From contig JANQOH010000007.1 in assembly GCA_028289725.1 (NCBI GenBank), positions 1-29,290 on the forward strand: DNA of 29,290 bases, read 5' to 3'. The notes beneath the pieces are model-generated. The model was given only the letters and a program-made list of their open reading frames with translations, was not told where the DNA came from and made no database searches. A program made the translations under genes and the position numbers. The DNA comes from Alphaproteobacteria bacterium (lineage in GTDB: Bacteria; Pseudomonadota; Alphaproteobacteria; UBA7887). Below, piece by piece: positions 15,761 through 23,782 of the stretch (positions are counted from its first letter, which is position 1; the number at the start of each line of letters is the position of its first letter).

Positions 15761-16888
15761 TTAACTGAATTGCCATTCGGCACTCACATCCGGGTCGTCC
15801 TCCTTCGGACCACACTCCGAGCGCAATGACAGAAATAGTTCGTTCGGCAACAATCGTCGCAAAGCCCAAACCGCCGCAACGCGAACCAAAGGTGACGCGT
15901 CGGAGAGCGCGTCCCGCGCCGGACCAGCCAAAGCAGGCTCTCCGCTATTCCCAATCGCAATCAAGACATTGCGCAGGAATCGGTCGCGGCCAATGCGCTT
16001 AACGGGAGAGCCCGCAAACATTTTTCGGAATCGAGCGTCGTCGAGCTGAGCTAATTCCGCGAGATGCGGCGCATTCAGGTCCTCACGCGCTCGCAGTTTG
16101 GGCTCATCGGTCGGTCGTGCGAATTTATTCCACGGACAGACCGCGAGGCAATCATCGCACCCATAGATCCGGTTGCCCATCAATGCACGCAAATGTCGTG
16201 GAATATGTCCCTTGTGTTCGATCGTGAGATACGAAATGCACCGCCGCGCATCAAGTTGATACGGTGCAACGAATGCCTGTGTCGGGCATATATCGAGACA
16301 TGCGCGACAGGCGCCGCAGTGGTCAACCTCCGCCTCGTCGAACGAAAGATCAAGCGTGGTTAAGATCGCGCCGAGAAACAGCCACGAACCGGCCTCTCGC
16401 GATACCAAATTCGTATGCTTGCCTTGCCAACCAATTCCTGCAGCCTGTGCCAGCGGTTTTTCGAGCAGCGGCGCGGTATCCACGAACACTTTCACGTCCG
16501 CCTCAAATTTTCTGTGGATCCAGCCCGCGAGCTGCTTAAGGCGTCCCTTAACGAGCTCGTGATAGTCCCGATTGCGCGCGTAAACCGAAATTGTCGCGAC
16601 GTCGCTTTGGTCGAGCGTTTCGAGCGGATCGGAGTCGGGGCCATAGTTGAGCGCGACGATCACGGAGCTCCGCGCGGCGGGCCACAAGGCAAGAGGCGAA
16701 CGGCGGCGCGCCGCGGTCTCAGCCATCCATCCCATGTCGCCGTGCCAGCCAAGCTCGATGAATGTGATCAGCCGCTCACCGGCTTCGGACAATGAAGCCG
16801 GGTCCGCGAAACCCACGGCATCGAATCCGAGACCTAGGGCTCGGTCCCTAATGCGCGATTCGCGTGCGATCTCGGGCATGTTCGACAC
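15761..16888 (-). CDS. queG: Epoxyqueuosine reductase QueG
   Basis: Iron-sulfur, cobalamin-dependent enzyme that reduces epoxyqueuosine to queuosine at tRNA position 34. It is about 375 aa, full length. Expected features are present: VDTAP with D137 (proposed proton donor), GWQGKHTNL (153-161), and two ferredoxin-type clusters formed by CGACRACLDICP (191-202) plus C217 and CDDCLAVCP (244-252). The C-terminal HEAT-like part (LIAIGNSGEPALAGPARDAL) binds tRNA in known structures. It starts with GTG at 16888, 11 bp after the GST stop; an ATG three codons in (16879), preceded by GGGCGG, is an equally good start. It is probably in an operon with the GST gene. Confidence 0.96.
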   Translation of the reverse strand: MSNMPEIARESRIRDRALGLGFDAVGFADPASLSEAGERLITFIELGWHGDMGWMAETAARRRSPLALWPAARSSVIVALNYGPDSDPLETLDQSDVATISVYARNRDYHELVKGRLKQLAGWIHRKFEADVKVFVDTAPLLEKPLAQAAGIGWQGKHTNLVSREAGSWLFLGAILTTLDLSFDEAEVDHCGACRACLDICPTQAFVAPYQLDARRCISYLTIEHKGHIPRHLRALMGNRIYGCDDCLAVCPWNKFARPTDEPKLRAREDLNAPHLAELAQLDDARFRKMFAGSPVKRIGRDRFLRNVLIAIGNSGEPALAGPARDALSDASPLVRVAAVWALRRLLPNELFLSLRSECGPKEDDPDVSAEWQFS

Positions 16889-16899
16889 CGCCCATCGGC

Positions 16900-17595
16900 T
16901 TAGAAATCAAGATTTCCGTAATGTGTCGGCGGCAAAGCGCCCGGGACATAATCTTCCAAGAGCGGCCGAAAACTGGGGCGCGACTTGATCTTCGCATACC
17001 AGTCCTTGGCGGGAGAATGCGCTTGCCAAGGCACGTCGCCGAGATAATCGACAACCGACAAGTGAGCCGCCGCCACCAAATCCGCGCGGGTGATCTCATT
17101 GCCCGCGAGCCAGCGGCGCCGATCGGTCAACCAACCAATATATTCCAAGTGCATATCGATATTGGTCTTGGCGGCGCGGATGGCGTTGCTGTCGGGATGA
17201 CCGAGCTGCAGGAAACGCTTAAGCACTTTCTCATTGACCAGAGGCGTCGTGACTTCACGGTCGAATCGCTGGGCGAACCAAGCCACCATGCGACGGCATT
17301 CGACACGGGCGACAACCGAATCACTGATCAACGGGCAGTCCGGATAGGCCTCATCGAGATATTCCAAAATTACGTCGCCGCCGGCCACGGACGCACCGTC
17401 GACATCCACCAAAACCGGTACCTCGCCCGACGGGTTCAGCGCCAGAAAGGCGTCCCGCTTCTCCCAAACCGGCTCTGCCTCCAAACGAACTTCCAGGCCC
17501 TTCTCCGCGAGCGCCAAGCGCACGGATCGACTCGCCGCCGAAAGCGGCAAATGGTGGAGCGTCCGTGTTAACAGTGGTGGTTCCGCTGTCTGCAC
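16900..17595 (-). CDS. Glutathione S-transferase family protein
   Basis: 231 aa two-domain GST. The N-terminal thioredoxin-like domain has the active-site-side SAASRSVRLALAEKG (19-33), then LNPSGEVPVL with the cis-proline P60, then AGGDVILEYLDE (71-82). In most GSTs the glutathione-carboxylate contact in this last segment is ES; here it reads GD. The helical C-terminal domain contains the hallmark WLAGNEITRADLVAAAHL with its N-capping Asp. I chose GTG at 17593-17595 with GGAG ten bases upstream; the frame is open to 17688 but adds no GST-like sequence. It sits directly upstream of queG. The substrate is unknown; it could serve detoxification or redox repair. Confidence 0.88.
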   Translation of the reverse strand: MQTAEPPLLTRTLHHLPLSAASRSVRLALAEKGLEVRLEAEPVWEKRDAFLALNPSGEVPVLVDVDGASVAGGDVILEYLDEAYPDCPLISDSVVARVECRRMVAWFAQRFDREVTTPLVNEKVLKRFLQLGHPDSNAIRAAKTNIDMHLEYIGWLTDRRRWLAGNEITRADLVAAAHLSVVDYLGDVPWQAHSPAKDWYAKIKSRPSFRPLLEDYVPGALPPTHYGNLDF

Positions 17596-17887
17596 TCTTC
17601 CCTCACTCCGTCGCGCACCCAACGATGCCGTCGCGCGCTCGGCCGAAACCACGTGCGAGCGTCTGCATGGCTCGCTTCCACCCCGCACCCTATTGGCTTG
17701 CTCAATCGAATCTTTGGCTTGCCTGCGGAACGACGCGCTGACGCCGGTCGCCTAATTATATGCGCCAAGCGCACTTTGGCATGCCATTCGAGAAAATGGT
17801 CCGGAAACGAGACCAATTTTTGGGTTTCCACGTCCCGGCGCCGCGATAGTTTCATTAGCCGATACCGCTGATCGAAGGAGCGCGGTC
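17596..17887. other. Divergent intergenic region between the GST and uppP genes
   Basis: 292 bp without a convincing gene. Short open frames here (for example 17653-17871 on the plus strand) have no ribosome-binding site and no recognisable protein. It holds a minus-strand TATAAT with an inverted repeat next to it, described separately, and the AAGGAG ribosome-binding site of uppP at 17875-17880. No clear plus-strand promoter was recognised. Confidence 0.5.
17755..17780 (-). promoter_or_regulatory. Candidate -10 box and inverted repeat upstream of GST-queG
   Basis: On the minus strand a perfect TATAAT (17755-17760) lies about 150 bases before the GST GTG. No good -35 is seen at 16-18 bp (CATGCC or similar). 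Instead an inverted repeat, GCCAA-N7-TTGGC (17764-17768 and 17776-17780), occupies the spacer and could be an operator for an activator or repressor. This is tentative. Confidence 0.3.
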
Positions 17888-18685
17888 GTGACGCTGATTC
17901 ACCTGCTTGTCGTCGCCTTGGTCCAGGGCCTGACCGAGTTTCTTCCGGTCAGTTCGTCCGGGCATCTTGCCTTGATTCCCGTATTTACCGAATGGCCCGA
18001 TCAAGGTCTCGCGGTGGACGTGGCGGCGCATGTCGGAAGCCTGGGCGCGGTGCTGGTCTATTTTCGCCGTGATATCGCGCGACTTGTTCTAGCGGGACTT
18101 GCCATCGTCCTCCGGCGTGAGCATGCAGAAAAACGCCAAGTCTGGTTGCTGATCATCGCTACGATCCCAGCTCTGATTGCCGGTGCGGCACTGTCCGGCT
18201 ACGCGGAAACGGTATTTCGCGATCCGGCAGTGATCGCTTGGACCATGACCCTAGGTGCCGTTCTGCTCTATTTCGCCGACCGATTGGGGCGCACTGAATT
18301 CAGCGCGGGCACCATGTCAGTGCGTGACGCGCTGGCGATCGGTTTATCTCAAACTCTGGCTTTGGTGCCGGGCACCAGCCGTGCCGGCATCACCATGACG
18401 ACGGCGCGGGCGCTCGGATACCGAAGAACCGAGGCGGCGCGCTTTTCCATGTTGATGTCGATCCCGGTCATTTTGGGAGCAGGTGTTTTGCAGAGCGCCA
18501 AACTTGTCGCCGCCGGCGACCCGTTGCTTACGGGTGATGCGCTGGCCGCCGCCGGGCTCTCATTTATCGCCGCGTTTCTTGCAGTCGCGGTGTTGATGCG
18601 TTGGCTGGAACGCGCAACCTTCACACCGCTGGTGATCTACCGACTCGGACTAGGCTTGGTCCTCTTGGCGCTGGTTTATTTTTAG
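17888..18685 (+). CDS. uppP: Undecaprenyl-diphosphate phosphatase (BacA/UppP)
   Basis: Integral membrane phosphatase that regenerates undecaprenyl phosphate, the lipid carrier for peptidoglycan and O-antigen. 265 aa with about eight hydrophobic segments. Both signature motifs are seen: QGLTEFLPVSSSGHL (13-27; E17, S22-S24, H26) and PGTSRAGITMT (161-171; R165). The second usually reads PGTSRSG, so the Ser-to-Ala change is a small variation. It starts with GTG, with a strong AAGGAG seven bases upstream. It converges with the NDUFA9-like gene with a 7-bp gap and no hairpin terminator. Confidence 0.96.
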   Translation: MTLIHLLVVALVQGLTEFLPVSSSGHLALIPVFTEWPDQGLAVDVAAHVGSLGAVLVYFRRDIARLVLAGLAIVLRREHAEKRQVWLLIIATIPALIAGAALSGYAETVFRDPAVIAWTMTLGAVLLYFADRLGRTEFSAGTMSVRDALAIGLSQTLALVPGTSRAGITMTTARALGYRRTEAARFSMLMSIPVILGAGVLQSAKLVAAGDPLLTGDALAAAGLSFIAAFLAVAVLMRWLERATFTPLVIYRLGLGLVLLALVYF

Positions 18686-18692
18686 CCGCGTT

Positions 18693-19655
18693 TCACCCGA
18701 ACCGGCTGGGCTGCGAGCCCCCGCCCTTGCGATAACGGCTAAGATATTCCGGCGCAACCGCCTCGATTGGCGTCGGGGTGATCCCAAAATCCCCGATCCG
18801 GCCAATCGTCGAACCCGGATTGGGGTCGACAACATTGTCGCGCTCCAACAAAGCGATCTGATCTCGCGTCAAGGGCGGCTTGGGTAGGAACTCCAAAAAC
18901 CAAGCTTTTGGCTTGATCATCCATGGCGCGACCGGGACCAACAACCGGCGCCGCCCTGTCTCCGATAAGATGTAGGCCATGAGTTCTCGGAAACTGTAGA
19001 CAGTGGGCCCGCCGAGTTCGAACACGCGCCCAGCGGTGTCGGGGTCGTCCGCCGCCGCCACGATCGCGTCAGCGACGTCGCCGACATAGATCGGTTGAAA
19101 TTTGGTGTGGCCGCCACCGATCAGCGGCAACGCCGGTGCGATCCGTGCGAGCGCGGCGAAACGATTGAAGAAATCGTCTTCCGGTCCGATCAACAGGCTC
19201 GGCCGAAAAATCGTGGCGCCCTCAAACGCCGCCGCGACCGCGGCTTCGCCGGCCGCCTTCGATCGGGCATATACCGAAGGCGAACCCGCATCGGCACCGA
19301 TCGCCGAGACGTGAATCAAGCGCCCGACATTGGCCGCCTTAGCGGCCTGAGCGACACGCTCCGCCCCTTGCGCGTGAATCGCGGCAAATCGTTGATCGCC
19401 CTTCTCAAACAAGATTCCGACCGCGTTGATCACAAGGTCGGAGCCTTCGACCGCGGCGGCGATCGCTTCCGTATCCGTAATGTTCGCCTTAATGGGGACC
19501 ACTTGGCCCACGTCGCCCATGGGGCGAAGAAAGCCGGCATTCTCAGGTTGTCGTACCCCGACAAAAATGCGCCAGCCCGCCTCCGCCAAGCGCTTCACCA
19601 CATAGCGGCCAAGGAAACCCGAGCCACCAAACACGGTTGCTTGCTTGCCTGCCAT
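18693..19655 (-). CDS. NAD(P)H-binding protein, complex I NDUFA9-like family
   Basis: 320 aa atypical SDR with a clear Rossmann start ATVFGGSGFLGRYVVKRLA (6-24). DLVINAVGILFEKG, RLIHVSAIGADAGSPSVYARSKAAGE and FRPSLLIGPEDDFFNRFA follow, the latter two matching the NDUFA9-like family (NDUFA9 is an accessory subunit of mitochondrial complex I). A YxxSK-type YARSK motif is present. Whether this bacterial protein binds complex I is unknown; no nuo gene is in the window. The start is ATG at 19655 with AGGA six to ten bases upstream; a frame extension to 19691 has no family match. Confidence 0.87.
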   Translation of the reverse strand: MAGKQATVFGGSGFLGRYVVKRLAEAGWRIFVGVRQPENAGFLRPMGDVGQVVPIKANITDTEAIAAAVEGSDLVINAVGILFEKGDQRFAAIHAQGAERVAQAAKAANVGRLIHVSAIGADAGSPSVYARSKAAGEAAVAAAFEGATIFRPSLLIGPEDDFFNRFAALARIAPALPLIGGGHTKFQPIYVGDVADAIVAAADDPDTAGRVFELGGPTVYSFRELMAYILSETGRRRLLVPVAPWMIKPKAWFLEFLPKPPLTRDQIALLERDNVVDPNPGSTIGRIGDFGITPTPIEAVAPEYLSRYRKGGGSQPSRFG

Positions 19656-19765
19656 GCCCCGTCCTGTAAGTCGTTCCCGCTCGGGTCGCACTGACGATCA
19701 GTCTAACACGCGCCCTCACCTCCATTCATGCCCGAGCAGCGGCCACGGCGCCAGCACAAAGTGCG

Positions 19766-19794
19766 TTGACAGACATTTGGGCGTTGAGTAGTCA
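19766..19794 (+). promoter_or_regulatory. Candidate promoter of tRNA-Leu
   Basis: A perfect -35 TTGACA (19766-19771) is followed by 17 bp and TAGTCA (19789-19794), a poor -10. Transcription would start near 19801, about 46 bases before the mature tRNA. The rest of the 191-bp gap after the NDUFA9-like gene (19656-19846) shows no other clear feature. Confidence 0.4.
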
Positions 19795-19846
19795 CAGGCA
19801 ACGCGAATGGCCGATGACGGCGCAAAAGTGCGCCGCAGGCGGCTTG

Positions 19847-19933
<87 letters not shown>

Positions 19934-19998
19934 CGCCGTTTCCCGAACCACGGAGCTGATTAGCCGATGCGATATCGTGGCGACGGAGCGGACGATAC

Positions 19999-20610
19999 AT
20001 GACCGTCCATTTTTACAAGAACGATCTGCCGGACACCGTGGTTTTCGGTGACACACTGGCGATTGACACGGAAACCACCGGCCTGAATTTGCAACGCGAT
20101 CGTCTTTGCGTGGTGCAAATTTCCGACGGCAACGGCGACGCGCACTTGGTGCACTTCCCAACCGCGGATTTTTCGGCACCCAATCTGCGTGCGCTTTTGG
20201 AGGACCAAGGCCGCACCAAACTGTTTCACTTCGGCCGGTTCGACATTGCGGTTTTGATGCGTGCGCTCGGCGTCGCGTGCCGGCCGGTCTATTGCACAAA
20301 GATCGCATCGAAACTGGTGCGCACCTATACCGACCGCCACGGCTTGAAAGATTTGTGCAGCGAGTTGTTGGGCGTGGAACTTTCGAAGCAGCAACAGAGT
20401 TCTGACTGGGCGGCCGAAACGTTGAGTGACGCGCAGAAGGCCTATGCCGCGTCCGACGTATTGCACCTCCACGCGCTTCGCGGGCGCCTGGACACAATGC
20501 TCGAACGGGAAGGACGCGCCGATTTGGCCGCCGCCTGTTTCAGCTTTTTGCCGATGCGCGCGGCGCTTGATCTCGCCGGTTGGCCTGACGAAGACATCTT
20601 CGCGCACTGA
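19999..20610 (+). CDS. rnd: Ribonuclease D (DEDDy 3'-5' exonuclease), short form
   Basis: 203 aa exonuclease domain. DEDDy residues are visible: D23 and E25 in AIDTETTGL (Exo I), D82 in HFGRFDIAVL (Exo II), Y149 and D153 in YAASDVLHL (Exo III). Family members trim tRNA and other structured RNA 3' ends. It lacks the C-terminal HRDC domains of the roughly 375-aa E. coli RNase D, which is the usual short alphaproteobacterial form. It lies directly downstream of tRNA-Leu and upstream of kdsD. The ATG at 19999 is the natural start, with only a weak ribosome-binding site (CGGAG farther upstream). Confidence 0.92.
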   Translation: MTVHFYKNDLPDTVVFGDTLAIDTETTGLNLQRDRLCVVQISDGNGDAHLVHFPTADFSAPNLRALLEDQGRTKLFHFGRFDIAVLMRALGVACRPVYCTKIASKLVRTYTDRHGLKDLCSELLGVELSKQQQSSDWAAETLSDAQKAYAASDVLHLHALRGRLDTMLEREGRADLAAACFSFLPMRAALDLAGWPDEDIFAH

Positions 20611-20646
20611 CCGTGCCGAACGATCAAACTTATGGGGTTGGAACGA

Positions 20647-20675
20647 TTGATTTCACGCTGACCATTGCCCATACT
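20647..20675 (+). promoter_or_regulatory. Candidate promoter of the kdsD-lpt cluster
   Basis: TTGATT (20647-20652) and CATACT (20670-20675) are separated by 17 bp, each a four-of-six match to the consensus. Transcription would begin near 20682, only a few bases before the first ATG (20687). In that case kdsD is either nearly leaderless or starts at the internal GTG at 20735. Tentative. Confidence 0.3.
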
Positions 20676-20686
20676 TTCTCCCAGAC

Positions 20687-21724
20687 ATGCAAAATCGGGG
20701 CCGTTTTCACGAAACCATTGGTGCGGTGGGCGCCGTGACGTTTTCAGCCAGCGAAACCGCGCAAGAGCGCGGTGATACGGATCTGGTCGCGGGCCGTGCT
20801 GTTCTGGAGACCGAATCCACCGCCCTCGCCGCGCTTGCCCAGTCGCTCGACGGCAATTTTGTCGCCGCTGTCGACTTGCTTGGCAGTGGGCATGGCCGTG
20901 TCATCGTCACCGGCATGGGCAAATCAGGGCATGTTGCGCGCAAGATTGCCGCGACATTCGCCTCGACGGGAACACCAGCGATCTTTGTCCACCCCGCCGA
21001 AGCCAGCCACGGCGACCTTGGCATGGTCACCCGCAGCGATGTGGTACTTGCTTTGTCGAATTCCGGCGAAACCGCCGAACTGAACGACATTTTGGAACAT
21101 GCCGGACGGTTTCGGATTCCCCTGGTCGCGATCGTTGGTCGGACCGGCAGCACGCTCGCTGAGCGCGCCGACGTGGCCTTGGTGCTGCCAGACGCCGAAG
21201 AAGCGTGCCCAAACCGAATGGCGCCGACCACGTCGACCACCATGGCGATGGCTTTGGGCGATGCCTTGGCCGTTACCATGATGCGCCGTTCCGGCTTTAC
21301 CGGGATCGATTTTAAGATGCTGCATCCGGGCGGCAGCTTAGGATCGCGGCTCCGGACGGTCGGCGACCTCATGCATTCCGGCGACGACGTGCCCCTGATC
21401 GCGTCCGACAGTCGCATGGACCAGGCTTTGATTGAAATGACGGCGCGCAGTTTTGGCTGCGTCGGCGTCACAGGATCCGACGGCGCGCTGATCGGCATCG
21501 TGACCGATGGTGATCTGCGGCGTCACATGGGTGCCGATTTGTTGGCCAAGAGCGTTGTCGACATCATGACGGCCAATCCGAAGATCGTCGCGCCGCGCCG
21601 GCTCGCGGCGGAAGCGCTCTGGATCATGAGCACCAACGCCATAACGAGCCTGTTCGTTGTCGAAGAGCAACGACCGGTTGGCATATTGCACCTGCATGAT
21701 TGCCTACGGGCGGGAATCGCGTAG
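20687..21724 (+). CDS. kdsD: Arabinose-5-phosphate isomerase (KpsF/GutQ family)
   Basis: Interconverts ribulose-5-phosphate and arabinose-5-phosphate, the first step to KDO for LPS. It has an SIS domain with GMGKSGH (76-82), HPAEASHGDLG (102-112) and SNSGETAE (124-131), then a pair of CBS domains from about residue 226 (TVGDLMHSGDDVPL..., VVDIMTANPKIV...). At 345 aa from the ATG it is about 15-20 residues longer than many members, so the true start may be the GTG at 20735. Genomic context with lptCAB strongly supports the LPS role. The KDO-8-P phosphatase gene kdsC, which follows kdsD in E. coli, is missing here. Confidence 0.93.
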   Translation: MQNRGRFHETIGAVGAVTFSASETAQERGDTDLVAGRAVLETESTALAALAQSLDGNFVAAVDLLGSGHGRVIVTGMGKSGHVARKIAATFASTGTPAIFVHPAEASHGDLGMVTRSDVVLALSNSGETAELNDILEHAGRFRIPLVAIVGRTGSTLAERADVALVLPDAEEACPNRMAPTTSTTMAMALGDALAVTMMRRSGFTGIDFKMLHPGGSLGSRLRTVGDLMHSGDDVPLIASDSRMDQALIEMTARSFGCVGVTGSDGALIGIVTDGDLRRHMGADLLAKSVVDIMTANPKIVAPRRLAAEALWIMSTNAITSLFVVEEQRPVGILHLHDCLRAGIA

Positions 21725-21756
21725 CGGCGATACTAGGGCGAAGGAACCAATAAGGC

Positions 21757-22419
21757 ATGGCACGCCCCCAATTCATACAACGTTGGACACACCGACGTTC
21801 TTCGGCCGATGCAATGCGCGCCGAACGCGGCTATCGGCGGCGCGTTGGCCTGCTCAAATTGCTTATTCCCGCGGCCGCGGCAGGGATCGTTATCTCTTTG
21901 GTGGCCTGGCCAATGATGATCGAATCGAGCGTCGATGTAAGCGATCTGGTCAGTGAAGAAACACTCATCAATGGGCGCGACGAAATGCAAAATCCGCGTT
22001 TCGTTGGCACGGATTCAGCCAATCAGCCTTATACGGTGACCGCGGAAGTCGCGATGCGGCCGTCAAACGGCGACGACACGATTTTCCTGAGAATGCCCGA
22101 AGCGGATATCACGCTGAAAGACGGCGATTACGTGAATATTCGCGCCAGGGAAGGCTGGTACGACCGGGACGCCGAGACGCTAAAGCTCGACGGCGCCGTC
22201 AATTTATTCACCGATACCGGGTTTAAGGTGCAAACGGAATCGATCGTTTTCGACCTGCGCGATGGCAGCGCGCAGGGCGACGAGCCGGTCAAAAGCCAGG
22301 GCCCGTGGGGCAACCTGGCCTCTCAAGGCATTCGCTATCGCGCGGAGGGCCAAGTTTTTGAATTTCCGGGCCGTCCGACCTTGGTGCTATACCCGGAAGC
22401 GTCGGACACGGAGGGTTAA
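21757..22419 (+). CDS. lptC: LPS export ABC transporter periplasmic protein LptC
   Basis: Bitopic inner-membrane protein of the Lpt bridge that passes LPS from LptBFG to LptA. 220 aa: a basic cytoplasmic N-terminus (about 30 residues, longer than in E. coli), one transmembrane helix at about 32-54 (GLLKLLIPAAAAGIVISLVA...), then a periplasmic beta-jellyroll with the conserved NPRFVGTDSANQPYTVTA and GWYDRDAETLKLDG segments. The start is ATG. It ends three bases before lptA. The order lptC-lptA-lptB is standard. Confidence 0.92.
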   Translation: MARPQFIQRWTHRRSSADAMRAERGYRRRVGLLKLLIPAAAAGIVISLVAWPMMIESSVDVSDLVSEETLINGRDEMQNPRFVGTDSANQPYTVTAEVAMRPSNGDDTIFLRMPEADITLKDGDYVNIRAREGWYDRDAETLKLDGAVNLFTDTGFKVQTESIVFDLRDGSAQGDEPVKSQGPWGNLASQGIRYRAEGQVFEFPGRPTLVLYPEASDTEG

Positions 22420-22422
22420 CCG

Positions 22423-22965
22423 ATGGCTAAACGTCTGATGCTTGGATTATTTATCGCGACGCTCGGCGGCGCCGCGGCTTTTGCGCAATTTGAATCGGAT
22501 TCCAATGCGCCGATTGAGATCACCTCGGACACCATGGAATGGATGAATGAGGAACGCATCGCGATCGCGCGCGGCAATGCGGACGCGGTCCAGGGCCGTT
22601 ACAAATTGCATGCGGATGTGCTGACCGCCTACCTAAGCCAAGGTGAAGGCGAGGGCGCTGATAAGATAAAATTAATCACCGCCGACGGTAATGTAAGCCT
22701 GACCACGCCTGAAGAGAGCGCACGCGGCGAAACCGGCGAATACGACGTGGAGAAGAGCATCGTGCAGCTTTCAGGCTCCGTCGTCCTGACACAGGGTGAG
22801 AACGTTTTGCGCGGTGACAAGCTGGTAATGGACCTAAATAGCGGCCGCAGCGTGCTCGAGGGGGCGCCCCAACCGACCGCCGGCGGCGGCTCGACCACGT
22901 CGAATGGCCGGGTCACGGCGATTCTGCAGCCCAACCGTACGGACGATTCCGAGGGTGGCCAGTGA
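22423..22965 (+). CDS. lptA: LPS transport periplasmic protein LptA
   Basis: Periplasmic OstA-type beta-jellyroll that forms the LPS-carrying bridge between LptC and LptD. 180 aa with a signal peptide (cleavage likely after AFA, residue 21). The mature protein begins with the family start PIEITSDTMEWMNEERIAIARGNADAVQG, shown here in abbreviated domain terms as residues about 30-58. It also has DGNVSLTTP and a second GSVVLTQGENVLRGDKLVMD repeat. A Gly/Thr/Ser-rich C-terminal tail follows. Its TGA overlaps the GTG of lptB (GTGA), indicating translational coupling. Confidence 0.92.
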   Translation: MAKRLMLGLFIATLGGAAAFAQFESDSNAPIEITSDTMEWMNEERIAIARGNADAVQGRYKLHADVLTAYLSQGEGEGADKIKLITADGNVSLTTPEESARGETGEYDVEKSIVQLSGSVVLTQGENVLRGDKLVMDLNSGRSVLEGAPQPTAGGGSTTSNGRVTAILQPNRTDDSEGGQ

Positions 22966-23756
22966 ATACACGTTTGGCGCCTTCGCGAGCGGACGGGGAC
23001 AAGTCCGGCACCGAACCGCGATTGGTTGCCGAGTCCGAGGGACTTGCGGCGCATCACCTCGGGAAATCCTACAAGCGCCGGCCGGTCTTGCGCGATGTAT
23101 CGCTGTCAGTTAAGCGCGGTGAGGCTGTCGGGCTGCTCGGCCCGAACGGTGCCGGCAAGACCAGCACCTTTTACCTGATTACCGGTCTGTTAAAGGCCGA
23201 TACTGGCACGGTGAGCCTTGATGGCCACGACATCACCGATTTGCCCATGTACCGGCGTGCGCGACTTGGCGTCGGATATTTGCCGCAGGAAGCATCGATA
23301 TTTCGGGGCATGACCGTCGAGAACAATATTCGCGCGATCCTCGAAGTCGTCGAACCCGTTAGCGAACGTCGCGAGACGCTGCTCGACGAGCTGTTGGCGG
23401 AATTCTCGATTAGTCATTTGCGACGGACGCCGGCACTGGCGCTTTCGGGCGGCGAGCGGCGGCGCGTGGAGATTGCGCGTGCGCTTGCGGCGCAACCAAG
23501 CTTTATGTTGCTTGACGAACCATTAGCGGGAATTGACCCGATCGCGGTAGGAGAAATTCGCGATTTGGTTTCGCATTTGAAGGACCGGGGCATCGGCGTG
23601 CTTATTACCGAGCACAATGTGCGTGAAACCCTCGAAATTGTTGACCGGGCCTACATACTGCACGACGGCTCGGTACTCATGGAAGGTGCGCCCGGCGAAA
23701 TTGTGGCTCATGAAGGCGTTCGACGGGTCTATCTCGGCGAGCGCTTCAGCCTCTAA
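22962..23756 (+). CDS. lptB: LPS export ABC transporter ATP-binding protein LptB
   Basis: Cytoplasmic ATPase that powers LPS extraction with LptF and LptG, which are not in this window. 264 aa. It shows Walker A GPNGAGKTS (60-68), the Q-loop in YLPQEASIF, the signature LSGGERRR (161-168), Walker B FMLLDEP (181-187) and the H-loop His218 (ITEHNVRE). A hydrophilic N-terminal extension of about 25 residues precedes the usual family start (AAHHLGKSYKRRPVLRD). It is read only if GTG at 22962, overlapping the lptA stop, is the start. A TTG near 23022 would remove it, but the overlap favours the GTG. Confidence 0.94.
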   Translation: MNTRLAPSRADGDKSGTEPRLVAESEGLAAHHLGKSYKRRPVLRDVSLSVKRGEAVGLLGPNGAGKTSTFYLITGLLKADTGTVSLDGHDITDLPMYRRARLGVGYLPQEASIFRGMTVENNIRAILEVVEPVSERRETLLDELLAEFSISHLRRTPALALSGGERRRVEIARALAAQPSFMLLDEPLAGIDPIAVGEIRDLVSHLKDRGIGVLITEHNVRETLEIVDRAYILHDGSVLMEGAPGEIVAHEGVRRVYLGERFSL

Positions 23757-23782
23757 AGCCGACGCCGGCGAGCGAACAGCAG

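Noticed and set aside
17653..17871. Small plus-strand open frame in the GST-uppP gap
   Set aside because: Starts with GTG without a Shine-Dalgarno, and its composition and sequence resemble no protein I recognise.
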